From NCBI GenBank assembly GCA_033032865.1, contig JAWHQI010000148.1, positions 949,501-1,013,500 on the forward strand: a stretch of DNA of 64,000 nucleotides, written 5' to 3'. The position numbers and the translations under genes were made by a program. The notes below the pieces were generated by a model, which did no database searches, was not told where the DNA came from, and saw only the letters and a list, made by a program, of their open reading frames with translations. Positions 1 to 9,235 of the stretch are shown here, piece by piece; positions within the stretch are counted from its first letter, which is position 1, and each line of letters begins with the position of its first letter. This stretch comes from Dactylorhiza incarnata. Lineage: Eukaryota; Streptophyta; Magnoliopsida; Asparagales; Orchidaceae.

Positions 1-1469
1 TAGATTAGTGGTATACGCTGGAATAGGAGTCGTGCAGGTGTTCCCGATACAATTCTGTACAGGAACACTGCGCACGATCACCGGTTCTATTGCGCACGAC
101 CACTGGTCGTGCGCCACTGATCGTGTGCACTTAATCCTTTTTCATGAGTTCTGTTTGGTGCAGTGCGCACAACCATCTACGATAGTGCGCACGACCACCG
201 GTCGTGCGCCACTGTTCGTGCGCACTTAGCATCAATTTCATGAGTTCTGATTCAACCAGTGCGCACGACCACCTACGATAGTGCGCACGACCACCGGTCG
301 TGCGCCACCGGTCGTGCGAACATGTTATTTCATAATTTCTGTCTTTGCAGGTTCCGTCCAGGCAGAGCGCACGATCACCGAATTCTAGTGCGCACGACCA
401 CTGGTCGTGCGCCAATGACCGTGCGCACTATTTATTCCAGCGCCTATAAATCGACCTGCTCGCGATTTAGGTCGGATCGGCCGCCGTTTTCACGCCCAGC
501 TCCGCCGTTCCGCGCCAGTTTCGCCCCTCCATCGTCGCCCACCATCTAGAGGTGCTCCGGGCTTGTTCTTCACGCCAATCTTGAGCCGGAGTTTCCTCTC
601 GGCCTCCTCCTTCATCCAAGAGCTCCAAAGGTAGACCTAGCCGCCATTGCCATCAAGCAAGAGGAAGTTTGCAACCTCTACCAGATCGTGACACGAAGAA
701 GATGGGTCCATTGGAGAGTCTTGACAGCTCTCTCTACCCCGGACGTAGTTGCGGACCGAGCTTGGACGCGGATTGACAACCCGGCGATTCCAACCGTGAA
801 TCTACAACGAGACTTCGGATTCGGTCGATTTCTTGCCTTGTTCTCCTCTTATTGATTGTTGTAATAGTTAGATCTTTTGTATTTTGATGAAGAACACTAT
901 AGACCTTGCTATTTAAAGTTATTTCATGTCTATGTGAAATACCCTTTTTTGTTTATTTGTGTGCTTGAGGTGCGCCCCATTCCATCCTCCATCCTGCCGT
1001 CACGTCCGGTGCCGCACTAGCAATTGCTAGTGGCGTGCTTGTCAAAGAGGTGCTTGCGACCCTCATTCCGTTAGCCTACTCGCCCATCCGCCTACCGAAG
1101 CGTGGCATCGCGGCCCGTATTTCATCCCGCCTAACGAAGCAGTGCGCTCAAGGCCTGCATAGTTCGATCCGTTTGCCTACTCGTCCATCCGCCCTTACGA
1201 AGTAGCGCGTTCAAGGCCTACGTAGTCATCCATCCCGCCAAGCGAAGCATTGCATAGCGGCATTGCATAGGAGTAGTTGATAGCTTTTATTTTATTTTCC
1301 AAAAGCCAACCCAACTCCCCCGCATTCCATCCGATTTAAGGACTTCAATCTCAAGTCCTTCCTCGAAACCTAACTCCACCTTACTGTGTTCCTCAAGAGA
1401 TCGACACTCGGGGATTTTACCCATTATTATTACTTGCGCGACCGGTGCACTTGCCGAATCATCGCATCA
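1..1469 (+). repeat. 5' LTR of element A, left part missing
   Basis: Position 1 corresponds to about position 4850 in the 3' LTR, so roughly 195 bases are missing. The repeat ends in GCATCA directly before the primer-binding site. The U5 end carries a motif common to the Athila-type LTRs here (CGGTGCACTTGCCG). Bases about 530-960 differ strongly from the 3' LTR of the same element and instead match the LTR at 7461-9022. Confidence 0.85.
70..451 (+). promoter_or_regulatory. U3 palindrome array and TATA box of LTR A
   Basis: About 360 bp are packed with half-sites GCGCACGA and TCGTGCGC. Many are arranged as near-perfect palindromes, for example 92-114, with 11-base arms around one C. The array stops just before TATAAAT at 445-451. 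It is a likely upstream activating region for the LTR promoter, or a source of hairpins in RNA. The same layout recurs in the 3' LTR (TATAAAT at 5293) and in the LTRs of element B. Confidence 0.6.
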
Positions 1470-1475
1470 AGTTTT

Positions 1476-1493
1476 TGGCGCCGTTGCCGTGGA
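1476..1493 (+). other. Primer-binding site, tRNA-Asp
   Basis: TGGCGCCGTTGCCGTGGA, six bases after the LTR, is complementary to the 3' end of plant tRNA-Asp with one mismatch (T for G). This primer is typical of Athila-type elements. Confidence 0.9.
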
Positions 1494-1722
1494 ACACAGT
1501 CGTGTGAGTTTTCTTGAGAGGGAGAGCCGAGAGATAGTAGTTCTTCCAGTGTGTATAGCCGCTTTATTATTTTTGTTTGCCTTTTAATTATCTTTTGTTT
1601 GTTTTTATTTTTTCTCCCCTATTTTAAAGTTTTAGGCAAGTTTTATTCAAGGAGTTTTTCTAGTTGTGTAGATTTCCTTGCAAAGAATTTCAGTTTCTTT
1701 TTATCTGCTTTGAATTTTGAAA

Positions 1723-2922
1723 ATGTCATCATGGGGTATTTCGCCTAGCTTTAATGATAAGATGGTTTATTATATAGACCAAATGAATGAGTTGAATGCT
1801 AGGCAGTGTAGGAACATTGTTTGCTTGTTGTGTCGAGGAGAGGGTCATGAATTGAAGGACTGTCCTAGTCTTTTCAAGCCTGACCGCCACTCCTCCACTC
1901 CGGACAACATTGTCCCTATCGCTCATTCTTTACCCATGGAGGCAATTGTGCCCTTTACCCCTGAGCTTGTCTCGTGCACGGACTCCTCACTTCCTGTTTA
2001 TGGCCTCACTCCCAGTGATGATGATCACTCATCTGTTGGCCAACAAGGAGAGGAATGGGAGCTCCTAGATGCACCTGAGTATGATGAGGAAAGTATTCTT
2101 TCCATCGGGGAGGCTTTAGCAGATCTTTTTGCGGAGGAACCGAATCTTTTTGTCCCTCCAGTTTCTTTGCAAGATTTTTCTACACATATTCTTTATGATC
2201 CTATCGAAGTAAAGGAGCTGGGTGATGCTTCTGACTCGGAGGGTGCTCCAAAGTGGGATGAGGATGTCATTTTCCCTGAGGGGGAGAATGAATACTTTGA
2301 ACACGATGATGCACCTCGGTGGGATGAGGAGGATACTCTCTCTGATGAGGAGGTTTGCACTTCTTCATGGGACGAGGAGGTCCAAATCACCACTGAGGCT
2401 CCTGAGTTCTCAAGTTCCCCTTGCTATGATATTTACGATGATGATAGTGATCTATCCTTGGATCCTGCTGGGAGTGAGACCGGGATCACTCCCCCGATTG
2501 ATGTTTATTTATGTTCTTCGTCTTCTTTATTTCTTGATCCCCTTTCTTCATCCGAGCCTGTGCAGGTTGAGTCTTCACAGGTATCCCAGGAGGACTTGGA
2601 GCTTTTTGCTCAAGTCAATGATGAGAGTATCCTCTCATGTGAGGAGGTTTATTCCCCCTCCATTGAGGAAGCTCCACTCATTGCCTTTTCCTCCTGCCGC
2701 CTCCCTGTTGATGATACCTTGCTAGGCAAGGATGTGTTTTGTGAGATGAGTGAGGACCAGGCCTCCTCCTTTTCTTACATTCTCTACCCTCTACCTGTGA
2801 GGAGGAGGTATCTGTATTTAGGTAGAGGGGTGACTGTTCTATCACCGTATCGGTACCCGCAACCGACATGGATATTAGGCCAGTTACCTGTCCACTTCTC
2901 CTTCCATAGGCCCATTAGCTAG
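1723..2922 (+). CDS. Zinc-knuckle protein with acidic tail (mini-gag)
   Basis: A 399-residue protein is the only gene of element A. The start is the first ATG after an AT-rich leader. Residues 34-47 form a CX2CX4HX4C zinc knuckle like a retroviral nucleocapsid, suggesting RNA binding. No capsid (Retrotrans_gag) domain is visible. The remainder is strongly acidic, with spaced repeats of the type AP-x-WDEE (about residues 165-225). The last 13 residues contain LPVHFSF followed by P-x-S. The protein of element N (51637-53028) ends in a matching LPVHLSF and P-x-S, and the DNA there also matches, so the two are probably related. The frame is intact, which argues for past selection. Role inferred: RNA chaperone or packaging factor that joins a helper's capsid. 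The function is not established. Confidence 0.6.
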   Translation: MSSWGISPSFNDKMVYYIDQMNELNARQCRNIVCLLCRGEGHELKDCPSLFKPDRHSSTPDNIVPIAHSLPMEAIVPFTPELVSCTDSSLPVYGLTPSDDDHSSVGQQGEEWELLDAPEYDEESILSIGEALADLFAEEPNLFVPPVSLQDFSTHILYDPIEVKELGDASDSEGAPKWDEDVIFPEGENEYFEHDDAPRWDEEDTLSDEEVCTSSWDEEVQITTEAPEFSSSPCYDIYDDDSDLSLDPAGSETGITPPIDVYLCSSSSLFLDPLSSSEPVQVESSQVSQEDLELFAQVNDESILSCEEVYSPSIEEAPLIAFSSCRLPVDDTLLGKDVFCEMSEDQASSFSYILYPLPVRRRYLYLGRGVTVLSPYRYPQPTWILGQLPVHFSFHRPIS

Positions 2923-2948
2923 AACTCTTAAAGTTTAAATAAGTCTTG

Positions 2949-2969
2949 CTGGGATGACAATAACCCCAG
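2949..2969 (+). other. Hairpin just downstream of the mini-gag stop
   Basis: CTGGG (2949-2953) pairs with CCCAG (2965-2969) around an 11-base loop. Element B has the same stem after its integrase stop (55540-55555) with a 6-base loop. The preceding bases (TTAAATAA then GCT) are also alike. A related GGGAGGCACCC lies after the stop of element N (minus strand, 51581-51600). Confidence 0.5.
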
Positions 2970-3138
2970 TAGTTATCTTCTTTTCTGCATTTTTATTTCA
3001 TCTAATCATGTTTAGTTAGTAGTATTTTCTTTTCAGTTTTCTTTTGTCTTTTGTTTTTGCGGAGCTGACCCCTGCAGGTATCTTCTCTGGATGGCAGATG
3101 CTGCAGCTTAGTCTTGGTTTAAACGCCAATCTTCTGGT

Positions 3139-3157
3139 ATGCTCACTTGCTGAGCAT
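3139..3157 (+). other. Conserved 7-bp stem hairpin
   Basis: ATGCTCA and TGAGCAT flank a 5-base loop. Element B has the identical stem at 55697-55714 with a different 4-base loop. A stem kept while the loop changes suggests a structured RNA element. Confidence 0.5.
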
Positions 3158-4641
3158 TGGGTACTATCTTCCCCTAGCCTTTTCTGATTTTCATGTCATA
3201 TATAATGCGGATTGCTTAGTTTAAGTCTGGGGGAGAGTAGTTTTGTTTACCCGCTCACGTGCACTATTGCACTGCATGCTAGAAGATTCCATTTAAAATG
3301 TTTTGTTTATTTTCATTGCACACCACATCACCCACTTGAGCGCGGACTCATCTGTTTGCTTGCTCTGTTGTGAATTTAATTCTTCTGCTTATTTGGGAAA
3401 GTCTAGGTGATGGCTTAGGACTATGTAGCAGAGTAAAATGTTGACTCTAGTAGTGCTCCTAGTCGAGTGCTCGGTTGCATAGAAATTTGTGTAGAGTAGA
3501 CTTCTATTTATACTTATGGTTTTATATTTTTCTTATTAGTGTAAATGTTGTTTACTCTACTCAAATGGTGAATTCGGTGGAATCAAACGGTAGCATAGTG
3601 ATGTGTGTAAACGATCGCTAGATTCGTATTGCTTGAGTCGGGAGAAAGGAGAATCTTTCTCGGTGGCTAGAACTTGCCCCAAGCGATTCTTGAAGCATGG
3701 GTATACGGTTAGTCAATTGCGTGAATGTGATATAGGCCATCATTTTGGCCCGGTTGAGCCTTTGTGCCTATCCCTACCGCTATATCCTCGCTAGCCCAGT
3801 TGTGCCTACCCGCTCTTTGATTCAGCCCCACTTTTATTTCACCAAAGCCCAAAAGCCAATCCTAGTCGCACACCCAAATCTGAGCTTTAGCTGTTTATTA
3901 TTTTCATGAGTTGGGTTGTTGATGTGGTAATATGTTTGTGAAGATGTGGATGTGTCCTTTTGTTTATTTGCTGAAAATGATAAGAAAAGAAAAAAAATGA
4001 GAAAAAGAAAAGAAGTTAAAAAGAAAGGAAAGAGAAGGAGTGTTTAATTGAAAAAATCTGTTTGAGATTTATGTTTGGGAGTAGGCGGTGCACGCACCCA
4101 TGTTGTTAAGTCCAAGTCTGGGGGTGTTGTGTACCCGCGTGTTTGTGTGGTGAATGAGGATAGTTTCCTGCATTAGCTCATTTGGGTTTAGTGCTTGAGC
4201 AGTCGTTTTTATCTTTGTTTAACCTCACCTAAACCCAAGCCCCATTTAAAACCTAAAGTCCTATTGATTCACACATTTGAGTCAAACCAGTGCCGTGGAG
4301 AGAATGTGACCGGGCAAGCTTATGGTCACCGACACTGATGGATTTCAGTGGAGTTTTTCCCGCATCCCGATCTTGAGCAATGCTCGTCTCAGCGCTTAGT
4401 TTACTTTCTCCGTATGCATGACCGAATGATTCACCGTTGTTCACCATTTTGAGTAGTGTAATATGCTTTTACTCTTTTAGAAATTTATAAACTGTTTTTA
4501 TAATCAGAAATCTTTTCTACTATTTTTCTTATGCACGTGAGCATGCGACTTCGCATGGTACTCTGTAGTATAATCATTAAGCCATCTACTGTTCTTTCCT
4601 AGTTCGCTTAGAATTTGTTTGCTCGGGACGCGCAAACAGTT

Positions 4642-4654
4642 AAGTCTAGGGGTG
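4642..4654 (+). other. 3' polypurine tract of element A
   Basis: AAGTCTAGGGGTG sits directly before the 3' LTR, where plus-strand DNA synthesis would be primed. One G to A change interrupts the run compared with element B (57198-57210). Confidence 0.8.
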
Positions 4655-6263
4655 TGATGAGTCCCGATTATATACACATATATGGACTCATCTGGGCCGT
4701 TTATCTAGTCATTCCACTGCACTTTAGCTTTGTTTTAGCTTATATTTGTTATCACTTGCTATGTGCACGTCTTGGCCCATTTTGGTGTAATTTCGTATCT
4801 TTCTTTGTTATTAGTTTTCTTGCGCTGTTAAGTCTCACTTTCAGTGGCTAGATTAGTGGTATACGCTGGAATAGGAGTCGTGCAGGTGTTCCCGGTACAA
4901 TTCTGTACAGGAACACTGCGCACGATCACCGGTTCTATTGCGCACGACCACTGGTCGTGCGCCACTGATCGTGTGCACTTAATCCTTTTTCATGAGTTCT
5001 GTTTGGTGCAGTGCGCACGACCATCTACGATAGTGCGCACGACCACCGTTCGTGCGCCACTGTTCGTGCGCACTTAGCATCAATTTCATGAGTTCTGTTT
5101 CAACCAGTGCGCACGACCACCTACGATAGTGCGCACGACCACCGGTCGTGCGCCACCGGTCGTGCGAACATGTTATTTCATAATTTCTGTCTTTGCAGGT
5201 TCCGTCCAGGCAGAGCGCACGATCACAGAATTCTAGTGCGCATGACCACTGGTCGTGCGCCAATGACCGTGCGCACTATTTATTCCAGCGCCTATAAATC
5301 GACCTGCTCGCAATTTAGGTCAGATCGACCGCCGTTTTCTCGCCCAGCTCCGCCGTTTCGCCCCCTTTCGCTGGTTCTCCGCCCCCCTAGGCCTCCTCCA
5401 TCATCCAAGAGCTTCAAGGAGGAGATTCCACTCATCTTCATCACCAAGCAAGGAGTTCCTCGCATCAGACGTGGCCGGATTGTAAATCGATGCAGAAGAC
5501 GGGTCCATTGGGAGGTGTGACAGCCCTCCTCTACCCCGGACGCAGTTGGGACCGAGCTAGGACGTGGATTGACAACCCGACGATTCCTACCGTGAATCTA
5601 CAACGAGACTCCGGATTCGGTCGTATCTCTTGCCTTTTTGTTCTACTTGTGTGGTTGTAGTTGTTTGTAATCTCTATATTTAGATGATGAATGCTATGAA
5701 CTATGTGTATTATTGTTTATTTCATGTTTATGGAATTATTTAGTTCATATGTGTTAATGAGGAGCGCCGCTATCCATTTTCCACTCCACCACCGTGTCCG
5801 ATGCCGCACTAGCAATTGCTAGTGGCGTGCTTGTCGAAGAGGTGCTTGCGACCCTCAATCCGTTGGCCTACTCATCCATCCGCCTACCGAAGCGTGGCAT
5901 CGCGGCCCGTATTCCATCCCGCCTAACGAAGCAGTGCGCTCAAGGCCTGCACAGTTCGATTCCGCTTGCCTACTCGTCCATCCGCCCTTTCGACGCAGCG
6001 CGCTCAAGGCCTGCCTAGTCTCCATCCCGCCAAGCGAAGCATTGCATAGCGGCATTGCATAGGAGTAGTTGATAGCTTTTATTTTATTTTCCAAAAGCCA
6101 ACCCAACTCCCCCGCATTCCATCCGACGTTAAGGACTTCAATCTCAAGTCCTACCTCGAACGTTAACTCCACCTTACTGTGTTCCTCAAGAGACCGACAC
6201 TCGGGGATTCTATTCCCAAAATTATTACTTGACAGCGACCGGTGCACTTGCCGACACGCATCA
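4655..6263 (+). repeat. 3' LTR of element A
   Basis: The repeat is 1609 bp, starts TGATGAGTCC and ends CGCATCA. It has the GCGCACGA/TCGTGCGC palindrome array at about 4918-5275 and TATAAAT at 5293-5299. It matches the 5' LTR in its first third and its end, but not in the middle. Confidence 0.9.
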
Positions 6264-7321
6264 ACGACCACTGACGCTAGTGCGCACGACCGCTGGTCGT
6301 GCGCCATTGGTCGTGCGAACATGTATTTTATAAATTTATTTCACTGCAGGCTCGTCCCAGGCAGCGCGCACGATCGCAAAATTCCAGTGCGCACGACCAG
6401 TGGTCGTGCGCCAATGACCGTGCACGGTATTCATTCCAGCGCCTATATATACGCCTGTTCCGTTTTTAGGGCGAGAATCCAGCCGCGTGAGCGCGATTTG
6501 CCGTCCGTACGCCGGCGATTTCCCTTCCAGGACACCTCCACTTCATCTCCTACGCAAGGGGAAGTCTTCTCCAACCATTCCGACCATTCCTCCATCGTCC
6601 GGGAGCATTCTCCACCACCCGCAAGCCCTCAAGCCGCTGTTTTTCAGTTCTAGTCCGGTGAGAAGAAGAAGAATCCTGAGGTAGAAGACGACGGGACTAC
6701 GTAGAGAGATCGTGACAGTTTCTCTACACCGGAAGCATAGTCCGCCCGAGTCCGGAGGTGGCTTGACAACCTACCATTCCGGCCGTGAACGGCCGCTAGT
6801 CTTCATCCTTTGGTTATTTCTTTCCTCTTGCTTTCATTGTAATCTTTGAATCGTTGAGATGTTGAACAGTATTATGCTTGGTTTGATTGCAATGAATGTT
6901 TCTCCCTCTTTCTTCATTGTTTGTTTGTGAATCATTTCGCCTCCACTCACTCACTCACGCACTTAAGGTGTTCGATCCGCGTTAGCAAGAGCTAACGGCG
7001 TTTGTGAAGAGGTGTTTGCGACCCTCATTTCTTCTCGCACTAGAACACGCTCCATCCGCCTCACGAAGCACGGCATCACGGCCGTTGCATCCATCTCGCC
7101 TGGCGAAGTGGTGTTTTCGACCCGCATTTCTTTTACTGTTGTTAAGAGTAGGAAAACCCAACCAAAACCCTTTTTTGTGTGTTTGTTTACGCTCGTGTAA
7201 CACTAGTCACACAACCTGATTCGTACACCCAACCTGCATTCCTCAAGAGGCCGACACTCGGGGATTTATTCCCAACTTTATTACTTGAACGATCGGTGCA
7301 CTTGCCGAATTAATCGCATCA
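6264..7321 (+). repeat. Right part of a related Athila-type LTR
   Basis: The piece begins inside the palindrome array, continues through TATATATA near 6443 and the usual R-U5 sequence, and ends GCATCA. No primer site follows, so this is the outer end of an element or a solo LTR. Element A inserted into it or beside it, which removed or displaced the left part. Confidence 0.7.
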
Positions 7322-7460
7322 CTCGCGATTTGTATATTCGCACTTTCTTTGTTATGCTATTCTCGCAATGAGCCCTTCTGCTCTTGCTAAAGGTGTCTTG
7401 CGATGAGTTCTCTTCGCTATTCCGTTTGCTCATGTTGCCCTTTGCAAAGAATTTGCTTAT
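7322..7460. other. Spacer with no recognised feature
   Basis: 139 bp between two LTR pieces. Short CTCGC and CTCGCGA words recall the Tat-like LTR family, but nothing can be assigned. Confidence 0.3.
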
Positions 7461-9022
7461 TGATGAGTCCCAATTATATACACATATTTAGACTCATCTG
7501 GGCCATTTCTCTAGTCATTCCACTGCACTTTAGCCTTGTTTTAGCTCATATTTGTCATTCTATGCTAGGTGCACTTCTTGGCCTATTTTGGTGTGTTTTA
7601 TGTTTATTCTCTTTTGATGGCCTTATCGTATTGTTGAGTGCCACTTTCAGTGGCCTGATTAGCATTTCTGTAGGAACAGGAGTCGTGCAGGTGTTCCCGG
7701 TACAATTCTGTACAGTAACACTGCGCACGATCACTGGTTCTATTGCGCACGACCACTAGTCGTGCACCACTGATCATGCGCACTTAACCCCCATTTTTTT
7801 AGTTCTGTCTCGACCAATGCGCACGACCACTTACGATAATGCGCACGACCGCTGGTCGTGCGCCACTGGTCGTGCGAACATTTTATTTTATAATTTTCTT
7901 ACATTGCAGGCTCCGCCCAGGCATGCGCACGATCACAGGATTCTAGTGCGCACGACCACTGGTCGTGCGCCACCGATCGTGCGCACTGTTTATTCCAGCG
8001 CCTATTTAAAGACCTGCTCGCGAATTAGGTCGGAGAGTTGATTCCAGTCCGCCGTTTTCTCGCTCCAGAGCCTCGATTTTGCCCCTCCATCGCCGCCCAC
8101 CATCTGGAGTTGCTCCGGGCTTGTTCTTCACGCCAATCTTGAGCCGGAGCTTCCTCTCGGCCTCCTCCTTCATCCTAGCGCTTCAAAGGAAGATCTAGCC
8201 GCCATCGCCATCAAGCAAGACGAAGTTTGCAACCTCTACTGGATCGTGACACGAAGAAGACGGGCTCATTGGAGAGTAGTGACAGCTCTCTCTACCCCGG
8301 ACGTAGTTGCGGACCGAGCTTGGACGCGGATTGACAACCCGGCGATTCCAACCGTGAATCTCCAACGAGCCTTCAGATTCGGTCGATTTCTTGCCTTGTT
8401 CTTCTCTTATTGATGTGTTTGTAGCTAGATCTCTCATGTATTGATGATGAACACTATGAATCGTGCTTGTAATCTTAATTTCATGTCTATGTGAAGTTAT
8501 ATTTTGTTCATATGTGTACGAGGTGCGCCACCATCCATCCTCCATCCTACCGTCACGTTCGTTGCCGCACTAGCAATTGCTAGTGGCGTGCTTGTCTAAG
8601 AGGTGCTTGCGACCCTCATTCCGTTAGCCTACTCGTCCATCCGCCTACCGATGCGTGGCATCGCGGCTCGTGTAATCCATCCCGCCTAACGAAGCAGCGC
8701 GCTCAAGGCCTGCATAGTTCGATTCCGCTAGCCTACTGGTCCATCCGCCCAACGAAGTAGTGCGCTCAAGGCCTACGTAGTCTTCCATCCCGCCGAGCGA
8801 AGCTTTGCATAGCGGCATTGCATAGGAGTAGTTGTAATATTTTATTTTATTATTCACAAACCAAATCCCTTTCGTCCGCACTCCACCTATTGCTGGACTT
8901 CGATCTCAAGTCCTTCCTCGAACGTTAACTCCACCTTACTTTGTTCCTTGAGAGATTCGATACTCGGGGATTACTCCTCGTTTTATATTACTTGAACGAT
9001 CGGTACACTACCGTTTCGTGCA
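7461..9022 (+). repeat. Athila-type LTR, third family member
   Basis: Starts TGATGAGTCCC and contains the palindrome array (about 7721-7987) and a TATA-like TATTTAAA near 8003. It ends around CGTTTCGTGCA. No primer site or polypurine tract flanks it and the flanking five bases (CTTAT and GTCTT) do not match. It is a truncated LTR or an old solo LTR. The right boundary is uncertain by some tens of bases. Confidence 0.65.
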
Positions 9023-9235
9023 GTCTTACTTCCGCCTATAGTGGTGTGCTAAGATTTGCGCCATCACTTATACTAACCTCACAGGTAGTTCTCGCCCACG
9101 ATTTTGAAGTGATGTTTTTGCTAACCGCACTCAGCGGCGCTTGGGCTTCTTCCCGCCCTTTCACTTCTGCTATAAATAGGCCGTCATAACTGTGCCAACC
9201 ACCACATTTACCATCAGCCTTCTTCTTCTACTACT
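9023..9235 (+). promoter_or_regulatory. Promoter region of the antisense gene
   Basis: A textbook TATA box, TATAAATAG, lies at 9171-9179, 57 bases before the ATG at 9236. A pyrimidine-rich leader follows (TTCTTCTTCTACTACT). This is what an RNA polymerase II promoter for an independent gene would look like. It points against the element's own transcription. Confidence 0.6.

Larger units (their letters stand above)
2923..4641 (+). other. Long noncoding 3' region of element A with extra polypurine tracts
   Basis: No supported gene. The stretch aligns by eye with 55402-57197 of element B in several blocks, including a segment reading GAGTCGGGAG followed later by CTTGCCCCAAGCGA. It contains two internal copies of the polypurine sequence, AAGTCTGGGGGAGAG at 3223-3237 and AAGTCTGGGGGTG at 4114-4126. 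An A-rich, purine-rich stretch lies at 3975-4045. Confidence 0.6.
1..6263 (+). mobile_element. Non-autonomous Athila-type LTR retrotransposon A (left end outside window)
   Basis: Two related LTRs (1-1469 and 4655-6263) bracket 3.2 kb with a tRNA-Asp primer site, one short open reading frame and a polypurine tract. There is no capsid, protease, RT, RNase H or integrase, so the element needs proteins from elsewhere. Its LTRs and long noncoding 3' region resemble those of element B (44339-58725), which makes B-like elements the likely helpers; that is inference. The target duplication cannot be checked because the left end lies outside the window. The right end abuts a piece of a related LTR at 6264, so A probably inserted into an older family member. 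Confidence 0.85.

Noticed and set aside
70..430. Regular palindromic repeats that could suggest a CRISPR array
   Set aside because: Spacing is irregular, no unique spacers of constant length exist, and the location is an LTR promoter in a plant genome.
131..549. Short frames with Cys/His-rich repeats in Athila-type LTRs (also 4979-5520, 44769-45068, 57641-57868)
   Set aside because: They are readings through the GCGCACGA/TCGTGCGC palindromes in noncoding U3 and occur on both strands.
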